In this document: positions 13,143 to 21,605 of the stretch, in pieces
Layout: each line of letters starts with the position of its first letter
Numbering within the stretch: position 1 is the first letter of the stretch
Source: a virus
Virus record (IMG/VR): IMGVR_UViG_3300030331_001818
Span: 1-35,294 of that record
Length of the DNA stretch: 35,294 bases
Reading direction: 5' to 3' (one strand)
The notes under the pieces: model-generated
What the model saw: only the letters and a program-made list of their open reading frames with translations
What the model was told of the DNA's origin: nothing
Databases searched by the model: none
Program-made: the position numbers and the translations under genes

Positions 13143-13832
13143 ATGCCCACAATAAATGCTTCAAAATACGGTTCTATAACTGCTACTAGTACCACGTCTT
13201 GGGCAGGTGTTCGTGATGGCTCCACTGGAATATTTGTAACAAACCAACCAAGCGGTAATCAATTCGCAGCAAAAATAAGTTTTGTATCTGGAGGTAAAGG
13301 AAGCGAGTGGGGTCTAATACGTTCGTATTATGCTTTTGACGTTACAAGCTATCAAACAGGTTTTACTATAACAAACTTAAAATTTAACTTTGATTCTAGC
13401 AACCTTACTTCTACTAATTTTGGCTATGCAATTATCAAATCAACAGCACAAGGAAATGCTAATTCAAATTTATCGACCAGTAGTTGGGACGATATAGATT
13501 TTAGCACATTATATGCTGATGGTTCAGAATCTTATTGGCCTGATAACAACAACATAAATAATATAACCTTGAATTCAGCTGCTATCAGTGCTTTTAGTAC
13601 TGGTTACTTAAAAATTGCTGTAGTTAGCTATGCTGATTATAGTGATGATGAACCTTCTGTTTCTGGACTGAGCGAATCTGCTAGATACAATGCAAGCTAT
13701 ACTCCAAGGATTACTTTCAATGCTACGGCAGCTGGATATGATAATATAGTTACAGGAGTTGAAGGAGCTGATATTGGTACTGTTATAGGAGTCGAGGCGG
13801 CTGATATTGGCACTGTCATTGGAGTTGAGTAA
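13143..13832 (+). CDS. Structural/adhesin protein with C-terminal 11-residue repeats
   Basis: This 229-residue protein has a beta-rich body (e.g. NQFAAKISFVSGGKGSEWGL, then YYAFDVTSYQTGFTITNLKF), with a pattern like a carbohydrate-binding or jelly-roll domain, and ends in two perfectly phased 11-residue repeats plus a partial third (GVEGADIGTVI, GVEAADIGTVI, GVE). It starts two bases after the previous fibre stop. It could be a fibre tip or cell-surface glycan binder; the repeat tail could link to another protein. No specific family is recognised. Confidence 0.65.
   Translation: MPTINASKYGSITATSTTSWAGVRDGSTGIFVTNQPSGNQFAAKISFVSGGKGSEWGLIRSYYAFDVTSYQTGFTITNLKFNFDSSNLTSTNFGYAIIKSTAQGNANSNLSTSSWDDIDFSTLYADGSESYWPDNNNINNITLNSAAISAFSTGYLKIAVVSYADYSDDEPSVSGLSESARYNASYTPRITFNATAAGYDNIVTGVEGADIGTVIGVEAADIGTVIGVE
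13755..13829 (+). repeat. Tandem 33-base repeats at the 3' end of the 13143 gene
   Basis: Two in-frame 33-base units (13755-13787 and 13788-13820) and the first nine bases of a third (13821-13829) encode G-V-E-[GA]-A-D-I-G-T-V-I. They differ at several positions, mostly third codon positions, so the protein repeat is conserved better than the DNA. Confidence 0.85.
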
Positions 13833-13849
13833 TACAATAAAAAAATACT

Positions 13850-13857
13850 TATCTTTG
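13850..13857 (+). promoter_or_regulatory. -7 box before the 13888 gene (TATCTTTG)
   Basis: A perfect TATCTTTG lies 30 bases before ATG 13888. A TTG at 13825-13827 is 22 bases upstream and might serve as a -33 element. It probably starts the transcript that runs into the pre-terminase genes. Confidence 0.65.
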
Positions 13858-13887
13858 TAACATTATAAATATTTAAATTTAATTAAA

Positions 13888-14163
13888 ATGTCAAAAAAAG
13901 AACAAAAACTCAGCACAGAAGAACTTGGTAAATTACAAGTTTTAAACACAAACTTTCAAAACATAAAAATTGAGATAGCAGACTGCGAGGTAAAAAAAGT
14001 TAACTTACTTGCACAATTAAAAGTTTACCGAGACGAGTTTGCAGCAATTGAAAAAGAATTAATAAAAACCTACGGAGACAACGCTAAGATAAATCTTCAA
14101 ACTGGAGAGGTAACACAACCCGAAGAAGAAAACGTAGTTGAGTCTTTAGAAAAAGTAAAATAA
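13888..14163 (+). CDS. Small coiled-coil protein
   Basis: The 91-residue protein is predicted to be a long helical hairpin or coiled coil: LSTEELGKLQVLNTNFQNIK, then LLAQLKVYRDEFAAIEKELI, followed by KTYGDNAKINLQTGEVTQ and an acidic tail. I recall short proteins with this layout (Q-x-x-x-x-x-F, then E-K-Y-G-x-x-x-x-x-x-x-T-G-E) in crAss-like phages near structural genes, without a known role. It has its own promoter box, with a stop only two bases before the next gene. It may be a chaperone or assembly partner for fibres. Confidence 0.65.
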   Translation: MSKKEQKLSTEELGKLQVLNTNFQNIKIEIADCEVKKVNLLAQLKVYRDEFAAIEKELIKTYGDNAKINLQTGEVTQPEEENVVESLEKVK

Positions 14164-14164
14164 T

Positions 14165-14695
14165 ATGGCAAAGATTAGTAACTTAAGCTCTTATCCTCAA
14201 GTAAACACTTTAGACAAAGATGATTACTTGATAATGACTGATAAAGAAAATGCATTGCAGACTAAAAGCGTTTCAATAGAGCAACTGCAAAATTTTTTCG
14301 GAATCAACACTAATACAGCTAAAGCTACTATTTCTTCTGCACAATTACTTACTTCTGCTACAACAAATGTAGATATTATACCCAGCAATCTTTTACTGAG
14401 CAATGAAGTTATAGACATAATAAGTATTATGGTTTATATAAAACCTGGCTCAACAGTTTATGACTTTGGTGGTAACTTAAATGTTAAGATTAACGGAGTT
14501 TCATTTGGAACTATCAGTGCTGCTCAAGCTAATACAGCTACAGATTTGGTACTAAACATTACTGAATTGCCAGGTGCTATAGCACAAAACAGCCCTTTAG
14601 TTTTAGATGGTGGTAGTGCCAATCCAACACAAGGAAACGGAACTATGCAGTTTAATATTTTATATAGAGTGTTGCAGGTAGGTTCTTCATTCTAA
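14165..14695 (+). CDS. Virion protein with fibre-like attachment module
   Basis: This 176-residue protein starts MAKISNLSSYPQVNTLDKDD, then YLIMTD...LQTKSVSIEQLQNF, matching the start of the 8423 gene, and is followed by a beta domain with a compact C-terminus (TMQFNILYRVLQVGSSF). The shared N-terminal block may dock the protein to a tail part or to the capsid. It probably acts as a small fibre, head fibre or decoration. It lies outside the main fibre block, after the coiled-coil gene and before the pre-terminase genes. Confidence 0.65.
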   Translation: MAKISNLSSYPQVNTLDKDDYLIMTDKENALQTKSVSIEQLQNFFGINTNTAKATISSAQLLTSATTNVDIIPSNLLLSNEVIDIISIMVYIKPGSTVYDFGGNLNVKINGVSFGTISAAQANTATDLVLNITELPGAIAQNSPLVLDGGSANPTQGNGTMQFNILYRVLQVGSSF

Positions 14696-14699
14696 TGAA

Positions 14700-14924
14700 A
14701 TGGATATACGCAAATTGTCAATAGGCCCTGACTACAAGTCAGGAGCCATGCATTATTTAATTGGTCAATATGTATTAAACAATAATTATAAAATACATTT
14801 GATAAAGTGGGATGCAAAAACTTCAAATTATTTTATATATATCATACAAGCAAACAAGGTGTTTTTGTGGAAATCATTTTCTGCAACGATGCCTGTATCA
14901 GTTGAATATAATATAAATTTTTAA
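14700..14924 (+). CDS. crAss-like conserved small protein (GPDYKSGAMHY type)
   Basis: The 74-residue protein begins MDIRKLSIGPDYKSGAMHYL and ends FSATMPVSVEYNINF, with alternating hydrophobic residues in the middle that suggest a small beta sheet. I recall closely similar proteins before the terminase genes of crAss-like phages, with unknown function. Its stop overlaps the next start as TAATG at 14922-14926, so these two genes are translationally coupled. It supports the proposed crAss-like affinity of the window. Confidence 0.75.
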   Translation: MDIRKLSIGPDYKSGAMHYLIGQYVLNNNYKIHLIKWDAKTSNYFIYIIQANKVFLWKSFSATMPVSVEYNINF

Positions 14925-15496
14925 TGCAATCCTTATTTGATTTTATTATAACTCCAAAAGATAATCGAAGATATAATAATACAAAAAATATCGAGGACAT
15001 TGAGATTATTACTAGTACTTCTCAAGAAGACCATAGGTTTTCAAATCGTGAAGGTATAGTAGTTAATGTGCCAAAAGGATATTCAGGAGAAATTAAAATA
15101 GGCGATACTTTATTAGTTCATCATAATGTTTTTAAATTTTATTATGACATGAAAGGTCGCCAACGAAGTGGTAGAAGTTTTTTGAAAGACAATACTTTTT
15201 TTGTTGATGAAGACCAGTTTTTCTTATACAAACAAAACGGTAAATGGAAACCGCACAGTAAATATTGTTTTGTAAAACCTATAGATACAGAGGAATCTAT
15301 TATTTATAAGAATACAAAACACGAACCTTTGATAGGTATAATGAAATATGCCAACAAAGAGTTGAATGATTTAGGTGTAGAGAATGGAGATAGAGTTTGT
15401 TTCAAACCAGATACTGAATATGAGTTTATTGTAGATGATGAAAAACTTTATAGAATTATGTCACAAAGTATTACAGGCGTATGGAAAAAAAATTAA
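14924..15496 (+). CDS. crAss-like conserved protein, possibly GroES-like fold
   Basis: This 190-residue protein starts MQSLFDFIITPKDNRRYNNT and carries two halves with a similar rhythm: first EGIVVNVPKGY...IKIGDTLLVHHNVFKFYYD (about 43-75), then GIMKYANKELNDLGVENGDR, VCFKPDTEYEFIVDDEKLYR (137-176). The second half, G-V-x-x-G-D-x-V-x-F then Y-x-x-x-V-D-x-x-x-L-Y-R-I, resembles the end of GroES-type barrels. I recall similar proteins upstream of the terminase in crAss-like phages. The function is not known to me; a barrel-like assembly or chaperone role is a guess. It overlaps the next gene by 16 bases. Confidence 0.7.
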   Translation: MQSLFDFIITPKDNRRYNNTKNIEDIEIITSTSQEDHRFSNREGIVVNVPKGYSGEIKIGDTLLVHHNVFKFYYDMKGRQRSGRSFLKDNTFFVDEDQFFLYKQNGKWKPHSKYCFVKPIDTEESIIYKNTKHEPLIGIMKYANKELNDLGVENGDRVCFKPDTEYEFIVDDEKLYRIMSQSITGVWKKN

Positions 15497-15774
15497 ATTC
15501 AAAACAAATTAAATTAAGAATTATTGCAGCAGGAGAAAAAGCTGTGAATGAATTGATAAAAGTTGCAGGAGAAAAAATCATCAAACATGACCCAGAAGAT
15601 GATTTATCTGCGGACAGATTAAAAAATGCAGCTGCAACAAAAAAATTAGCAGTGTTTGATGCATTTGAAATACTTAACAGAATACAAACAGAAACAGAAA
15701 ATATGAAGTTAGCTGAAAAAGGAATTTTAAAAACTGATACAAAACAAGGCTTTGCAGAAAGAAACTCAAAATAA
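15481..15774 (+). CDS. Conserved pre-terminase protein, small terminase candidate
   Basis: The 97-residue protein is helical. After a basic start, it has IIAAGEKAVNELIKVAGEKI and DDLSADRLKNAAATKKLAVF, then DAFEILNRIQTETENMK. The D-D-L-S-A-D-x-x-K-N-A-A-A-T-K-K block is one I recall from phages of Bacteroidota in the gene right before the large terminase. Position and helical character fit a small terminase subunit, but no DNA-binding motif is proven. It overlaps the previous gene by 16 bases and the large terminase start by 23 bases. Confidence 0.65.
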   Translation: MEKKLNSKQIKLRIIAAGEKAVNELIKVAGEKIIKHDPEDDLSADRLKNAAATKKLAVFDAFEILNRIQTETENMKLAEKGILKTDTKQGFAERNSK

Positions 15775-17998
15775 ATTATATCAAAAGTTATATGACGTAA
15801 TTCCAAAAAACGTTTTATCAAAGAAAAATAAAAACAAAAGTTGGAAATACGGATATGATGAAAAATATGATATTATTATCATTTCCAAAACAGGACAGAT
15901 TGGAGATATAATATCAATCAGTGGTTTAGTTATTGCTTTGCCTTTGAGTCCGCAAAATGGTCGCACACGACCAAAAAATACAAAAGAACAATATTGGGTT
16001 CGTAAAGAATATCCAAAAGCTTTGGCAAAAGTTTCAAGTATATTTACTTGGAATGATATGCCTACAGCTTTCAAAGAATTATGGGTAGATTACATTGAAG
16101 AAGAATTTGAAAGGAGAGAAAAAGGATATTGGTTTTGGAACAATGGTGTGCATACATATATTACTGGTTCACATTACATGTATCTTCAGTGGACTAAAAT
16201 TGACATTGGCTACCCTGATTTTCGAGAAGCCAATAGACTTTTTTATATCTATTGGGAAGCTTGCAAAGCAGATAAACGCAGTTTCGGCATTTGTTATTTA
16301 AAAATAAGACGTTCAGGTTTTTCTTTTATGGGCTCTGAGGAATGTGCTAACATTGCTACTATATCAAAAGATTCTCGTATTGGAATCTTGTCAAAAACTG
16401 GAGCTGATGCAAAAAAAATGTTTACTGATAAAGTAGTTCCTATTACAAACAATTATCCTTTCTTTTTCAAACCAATTCAAGATGGTATGGATAAGCCAAA
16501 AACCGAATTAGCTTTTCGTGTCCCCGCTTCAAAGATTACAAAAAAAAATATGCATCTAGAAGATGAGTTTGAAATGGACGGATTAGACACTACTATTGAC
16601 TGGAAGAATACTGACGACAACTCTTATGATGGAGAAAAGTTATTATTGTTAGTACACGATGAAAGTGGTAAGTGGATAAAGCCTAATGACATTTTGAATA
16701 ACTGGCGTGTAACAAAAACTTGTTTGAGGTTAGGTAGAAAAATCATAGGCAAATGTATGATGGGCTCTACATCAAATGCACTTAGTAAAGGTGGAAGTAG
16801 TTTTAAAAAGCTGTATGAAGATTCAGATATAACAAAACGAAATGCTAATGGTCAAACAAAAAGTGGCCTTTACAGTTTGTTTATACCTATGGAATGGAAT
16901 ATGGAAGGTTTTATTGATAAGTATGGTATGCCTGTACTATCAAACATACAAGAACCTGTCGTTGGTATCGATGATGAAGAAATAAATATTGGTGCAATAG
17001 ATTATTGGAAAAACGAAGTTGATTCACTCAAGCAAGATTCAAATGCTTTGAATGAATTTTACAGACAATTTCCACGTACTGAATCACATGCGTTCAGGGA
17101 CGAAAGCAACCAATCCTTATTCAATCTTACTAAAATATATCAACAAATAGATTATAATGATTCTCTATTGATAGACCAGCATATTAGTGTAGGTAATTTT
17201 AGATGGAAAAATGGTGTTAAAGATACTGAGGTTGTTTTTAGTCCTGATACAAGAGGTAGGTTTAAATTATCCTGGATACCTGAAAAAAATTTAAGAAACA
17301 GGGTTTTAAAAAAGAATGGAATATATTATCCTGGAAATGAACACATTGGTTCGTTTGGTTGTGATAGCTATGATATATCTGGAACTGTTGGAGGTAAAGG
17401 GTCAAATGGAGCTTTGCATGGTATGACAAAGTTTAACATGGATAAAGCTCCAAGTAATACATTTTTTTTAGAATATGTTGCTAGACCACAAACTGCTGAA
17501 ATATTTTTTGAAGAAGTATTGATGGCATGCGTATTTTATGGTATGCCTCTTTTGTGCGAAAACAATAAACCTAGATTACTATATCATTTTAAAAATAGAG
17601 GTTACAGAGGTTTTAGTCTTAATAGACCAGACAAAACATACAACAAACTTTCAAAGACAGAAAAAGAATTAGGAGGCATACCTAATTCAAGTGAAGATGT
17701 AAAACAATCTCATGCAGCGGCAATAGAGTCGTATATTGAAAAGCATGTTGGTCTTGATTTACAAGGTAACTTTAGAAGTAAAGATGAAATGGGAGATATG
17801 ATTTTTACCAGGACTTTAGAAGACTGGGCTAAGTTTGATATAAATAATCGAACTAAATTTGACGCATCAATTAGCTCGGGTTTAGCCATTATGGCAAATC
17901 AAAAACACTTGTATACACCTGTTAAAAAACAATCAAAAATAAGCATTAACTTTGCAAGATATGCTAATAGTGGAATATATAGTGAATTAGTACAATAA
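15752..17998 (+). CDS. Terminase large subunit
   Basis: This 748-residue protein is the motor and nuclease that packages DNA. The N-terminal ATPase shows the adenine/region block PDFREANRLFYIYWEACKAD (155-174), a deviant Walker A (IRRSGFS, 185-191), Walker B with catalytic Glu (LLLLVHDE, 297-304) and a coupling motif MMGSTSN (336-342). A nuclease domain follows, with GCDSYDIS (536-543) as first acidic motif (D538) and other acidic residues to the end. The block ITGSHYMYLQWTKIDIG (137-153) is typical of crAss-like terminases as I recall. The most likely start is TTG 15752, as no ATG lies near; it overlaps the previous gene. Length is slightly above the common range for the family, in keeping with crAss-like versions. 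Confidence 0.93.
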   Translation: MQKETQNKLYQKLYDVIPKNVLSKKNKNKSWKYGYDEKYDIIIISKTGQIGDIISISGLVIALPLSPQNGRTRPKNTKEQYWVRKEYPKALAKVSSIFTWNDMPTAFKELWVDYIEEEFERREKGYWFWNNGVHTYITGSHYMYLQWTKIDIGYPDFREANRLFYIYWEACKADKRSFGICYLKIRRSGFSFMGSEECANIATISKDSRIGILSKTGADAKKMFTDKVVPITNNYPFFFKPIQDGMDKPKTELAFRVPASKITKKNMHLEDEFEMDGLDTTIDWKNTDDNSYDGEKLLLLVHDESGKWIKPNDILNNWRVTKTCLRLGRKIIGKCMMGSTSNALSKGGSSFKKLYEDSDITKRNANGQTKSGLYSLFIPMEWNMEGFIDKYGMPVLSNIQEPVVGIDDEEINIGAIDYWKNEVDSLKQDSNALNEFYRQFPRTESHAFRDESNQSLFNLTKIYQQIDYNDSLLIDQHISVGNFRWKNGVKDTEVVFSPDTRGRFKLSWIPEKNLRNRVLKKNGIYYPGNEHIGSFGCDSYDISGTVGGKGSNGALHGMTKFNMDKAPSNTFFLEYVARPQTAEIFFEEVLMACVFYGMPLLCENNKPRLLYHFKNRGYRGFSLNRPDKTYNKLSKTEKELGGIPNSSEDVKQSHAAAIESYIEKHVGLDLQGNFRSKDEMGDMIFTRTLEDWAKFDINNRTKFDASISSGLAIMANQKHLYTPVKKQSKISINFARYANSGIYSELVQ

Positions 17999-20434
17999 AT
18001 GAAAGATATAAAAATAGATATATCTAACGTAGGGTTCCCTAGCCAGTATGTGTCAGATGCTGAGAAAGCAACTGAGGAGTATGGTCTGATGATTGGACAA
18101 GCCATACAGTACGAGTGGTTTAGAAAAGATTCATCTTCGTGTAGATACTATAGTCGATGGCAAGACTTTAACAGATTGAGGTTGTATGCAAGAGGCGAAC
18201 AACCAATAGCCAAATATAAAAATGAATTAGCAGTTGACGGAGATTTATCGTATTTAAATCTGGATTGGAGTATTATACCTATAATACCAAAGTTTGTAGA
18301 TTTAGTCGTTAATGGTATGAACGATAGAATGTTCAAAGTAAACGCATATGCTCAAGATGCATTATCACAATCAAAGCGAAGTGCTTTTCAGGATATGGTA
18401 GAAGCACAAATGGTTTCAAAAGAATTGTTGACAAAAATTCAAGAGGGTACAGGTGCTAATCCATTTACAATGTCTCCTGATGATTTACCAAACACCGATG
18501 AAGAACTAGCACTCTATATGCAGCTGAATTATAAACCAGCTATTGAGATTGCAGAAGAAGAAGGAATAGATACAATTTTTGCAGAAAATCATTATGATGA
18601 TATAAGAAGAAGATTAGATTATGATTTAACTGTTTTGGGTATGGCATCTGCTAAACACGAGTTCTTACCAGGTGCTGGAGTAGAAATAAAATATGTTGAC
18701 CCTGCAAACTTAATTCACAGTTATACCGAAGACCCACAATATAAAGATTGTTTTTATTGGGGTGAAATAAAAACTGTTGCTATTACTGAGTTAATGAAAA
18801 TTGACCAGTCTTTAACCGAAGATGATTTGAAAGAAATATCACAGTACAGCCAAATGTGGTATGATTATTTTAACCTTTCTCAATATTACGAAAACAATGT
18901 ATTCTATAAAGACACGGTAACTTTACTTTATTTTAATTATAAAACCACTAAGAAGTATGTTTATAAGAAAAAAGTAAATGAAAATGGTGCTACAAAAATT
19001 ATAGAAAAAGATGATAGTTTCAACCCACCAGAAGAAATGATGGAGGAAAACAACTTCAAAAGAATATCTAAAACTATAGATGTATGGTATGATGGTATTA
19101 TGGTTATGGGTACTAACATTATGTTAAAATGGGAGTTGATGGAAAATATGGTAAGACCAAAGTCAGCATCGCAAGCTGCATTACCAAATTATGTTACTAC
19201 TTCTCCTAGAATGTATAAAGGTAGAATCGAATCTTTGACTAGAAGAATGATTCCATTTGCAGATTTGATTCAGCTTACTCATTTAAAACTACAACAAGTT
19301 ATATCAAGAGTTGTGCCTGATGGTGTCTATATTGACGCAGATGGATTGAATGAGGTTGATTTAGGAACGGGTAACGCTTATAATCCAGAGGATGCTTTGA
19401 GATTATATTTTCAAACGGGTAGTGTTGTTGGTAGAAGTTACACTCAAGAAGGAGACTTTAATCAAGGTAAAGTTCCTATTACACAACTTACATCAAATTC
19501 TGGAGCAAGTAAAACACAAATGCTTATCACTAATATGAACAACTATATTAATATGATAAGACAAGTAACAGGATTAAGTGAAGCTAAAGATGGTAGTACA
19601 CCTGACCCGAATGCTCTAGTTGGAATACAAAAACTTGCAGCTCTAAATTCCAACACAGCCACAAGACATATATTAGATGGCTCTTTATATATTTTCAGAA
19701 CACTAGCGGAGGGTCTTTCTTATCGAATGGCTGATATACTTGAGTATGCTGAGTTTAGAGATGAATTCGCAAATCAAATAGGAAAATATAATGTTAGCAT
19801 TTTGGAAGAAATGAATGATTTATATATTTATGATTTTGGGATATTTATTGAAGTTACTCCTGATGCTGAAGAAAAAGCACAGCTTGAACAAAACATTCAA
19901 ATGGCTTTACAAAAAGGAGATATTAATTTAGAGGACGCAATAGATATAAGAGAGATTCATAATTTAAAGCTGGCCAATCAGCTTTTAAAAATGAAGCGTA
20001 AAACCAAAGAAGAAAAAGACAGACAGTTTGAATTACAGAAACAACAGCAACAAGGACAGCTTCAAATGCAATCACAGCAAATGGCTGCTCAAACTGCTAT
20101 GGAAAAAATACAAGCTGAAAGTCAGGCAAAAATGCAGTTGGAACAAGCTAAAGTTGCTTTTGAAATAGAAAGACTTAATGCAGAGGCTCAACTAAAAGGC
20201 ACATTGATGGAGAAAGAGTTTGGTTACAACCAACAGCTTAGAGACATAAGCGAAAGAGGTTTGAAGCAAAGAGAACTTCAAAGAGAAAACGCAAAAGCCA
20301 AAAGAATAAGTCAAGCTAATTCTGAACAATCAAGACTCATAAATCAAAGGAAAAACAATTTACCTCCACAAAGATTTGAGTCTAATGAAGACAGTTTAGA
20401 TGGTTTTGACTTAGCTGAGTTTGAGCCTAGATAA
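17999..20434 (+). CDS. Portal protein
   Basis: This 811-residue protein is the dodecameric ring at the capsid vertex through which DNA moves. It follows the large terminase directly (stop 17996-17998, start 17999) as portals normally do. The central part, with RLRLYARGEQPIAKYKNELA (near 60-79), ...DLIQLTHLKLQQVISRVVPD and ...ITNMNNYINMIRQVTGLSEA, resembles podovirus/crAss-like portals. The C-terminal 150 residues are Gln/Glu/Lys-rich and coiled-coil-like (QLQMQSQQMAAQTAMEKIQA), matching the inner barrel of long portals. Similarity is from memory and position. Confidence 0.88.
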   Translation: MKDIKIDISNVGFPSQYVSDAEKATEEYGLMIGQAIQYEWFRKDSSSCRYYSRWQDFNRLRLYARGEQPIAKYKNELAVDGDLSYLNLDWSIIPIIPKFVDLVVNGMNDRMFKVNAYAQDALSQSKRSAFQDMVEAQMVSKELLTKIQEGTGANPFTMSPDDLPNTDEELALYMQLNYKPAIEIAEEEGIDTIFAENHYDDIRRRLDYDLTVLGMASAKHEFLPGAGVEIKYVDPANLIHSYTEDPQYKDCFYWGEIKTVAITELMKIDQSLTEDDLKEISQYSQMWYDYFNLSQYYENNVFYKDTVTLLYFNYKTTKKYVYKKKVNENGATKIIEKDDSFNPPEEMMEENNFKRISKTIDVWYDGIMVMGTNIMLKWELMENMVRPKSASQAALPNYVTTSPRMYKGRIESLTRRMIPFADLIQLTHLKLQQVISRVVPDGVYIDADGLNEVDLGTGNAYNPEDALRLYFQTGSVVGRSYTQEGDFNQGKVPITQLTSNSGASKTQMLITNMNNYINMIRQVTGLSEAKDGSTPDPNALVGIQKLAALNSNTATRHILDGSLYIFRTLAEGLSYRMADILEYAEFRDEFANQIGKYNVSILEEMNDLYIYDFGIFIEVTPDAEEKAQLEQNIQMALQKGDINLEDAIDIREIHNLKLANQLLKMKRKTKEEKDRQFELQKQQQQGQLQMQSQQMAAQTAMEKIQAESQAKMQLEQAKVAFEIERLNAEAQLKGTLMEKEFGYNQQLRDISERGLKQRELQRENAKAKRISQANSEQSRLINQRKNNLPPQRFESNEDSLDGFDLAEFEPR

Positions 20435-20460
20435 GCTTAAATAAGCATAAAATTAATTAT

Positions 20461-20468
20461 TAACTTTG
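20461..20468 (+). promoter_or_regulatory. -7 box before the scaffold-capsid genes (TAACTTTG)
   Basis: TAACTTTG fits TAnnTTTG and lies 16 bases before ATG 20485. It could give extra transcription of the scaffold and capsid genes, which are needed in large amounts. Confidence 0.6.
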
Positions 20469-20484
20469 TAAAAAATTAAATTAA

Positions 20485-21576
20485 ATGGAATTAAAAGTTA
20501 GAGAAGTAACAGGGGAAGAAAAATCTCCTGCTCAAGTAGAAGAAAAACTACTTAAAGAAAACGAAGAAAAACAAACAGTTCAAGAAGCTGTTTCATCTGA
20601 ACCTGCAAAGGTTGAAGAAAAACCTGTTGTTGAAGAAAAAAAATCTTTAGATGAAAAAGATGTTCTTGAATATTTAAGAAATAGATACGATAAGCCTATT
20701 GAATCTTTTGATGATTTGATGGCAAAGCGAGAGGAGAAGGAAGATTTACCTGAAGATGTCGCTGCGTATTTTAAATATAAGAAGGAAACAGGACGTGGAA
20801 TTCAAGATTATGCAAAGCTGAATCGTGACTTCGATGAAATGAACCCTGATGTGTTGTTGACTGAATATTTTTTAAACAGTGAAGAAGCAGTTGATGAAGA
20901 AGATGTAGAAGCATTGATGGATGATTATGCATATGATTCTGAAATTGATGATGAAAAAACAATTAAAAAAAGAAAGTTAGCAAAGAAAAGAAAAATTGTT
21001 GAAGCTAAGAAATACTTCAATGACCTGAAAGATAAGTACAAGCAACCTCTTGAGTCAAGTAAGGATGCTTTATCTAGCAAGGAAGCTGAAGAATTGAAAC
21101 AGTATAGACAATATGTTGATGATGCGAAGACGCAACAGGAACTACAAAAAAGAAAGTATGACTGGTTTGCGAAAAAAACAGATGAGGTGTTTTCCAACGA
21201 ATTCAAAGGTTTTGAGTTTAAGATAGGTGAAAATAGCGTAATGTATAATCCAGGTGAGACTGAAGAATTAAAAAAATCTCAATCTAATATTATGAACTTT
21301 GTTGATAAATATATAGGTGAAGATGGTTTGATGGCAGATGCTCCTGGGTATCATAGAGCGTTATCATTAGCGATGAACCCTGAAAAGTTTGCTCAGTTCT
21401 TTTATGAGCAGGGTAAAGCTGAAGCAATAGAAAGTGATGCACGTAAAACTAAAAATATAAATATGAAGTTACGTTCAGCACCAGAAGTTGTACAAAAAGG
21501 GGGAACGCAAATTAGAAGTCTTAATAGTGATTCTGGAAACAGACTTACAATTAGGAGTTCACGAATGAGAAAATGA
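20485..21576 (+). CDS. Putative scaffold/capsid assembly protein
   Basis: This 363-residue protein is highly charged, with an acidic, disordered-looking N-terminus rich in Glu/Lys/Val (PAKVEEKPVVEEKKSLDEKD), helical charged middle (TIKKRKLAKKRKIVEAKKYF) and a basic C-terminus (NRLTIRSSRMRK). That composition, and the position between portal and major capsid protein, is what one expects of a scaffold. Sequence alone does not prove it. It follows a TAnnTTTG box and precedes the capsid gene by 29 bases with no terminator between, so the two should be co-transcribed. Confidence 0.72.
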   Translation: MELKVREVTGEEKSPAQVEEKLLKENEEKQTVQEAVSSEPAKVEEKPVVEEKKSLDEKDVLEYLRNRYDKPIESFDDLMAKREEKEDLPEDVAAYFKYKKETGRGIQDYAKLNRDFDEMNPDVLLTEYFLNSEEAVDEEDVEALMDDYAYDSEIDDEKTIKKRKLAKKRKIVEAKKYFNDLKDKYKQPLESSKDALSSKEAEELKQYRQYVDDAKTQQELQKRKYDWFAKKTDEVFSNEFKGFEFKIGENSVMYNPGETEELKKSQSNIMNFVDKYIGEDGLMADAPGYHRALSLAMNPEKFAQFFYEQGKAEAIESDARKTKNINMKLRSAPEVVQKGGTQIRSLNSDSGNRLTIRSSRMRK

Positions 21577-21605
21577 TTTATTAAACTTAAAAAAAATTAA
21601 AAATT

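Noticed and set aside
9161-13832. Possible diversity-generating retroelement acting on the fibre genes
   Set aside because: No reverse transcriptase gene and no template/variable repeat pair with adenine-specific differences was seen; fibre repeats are module duplications.
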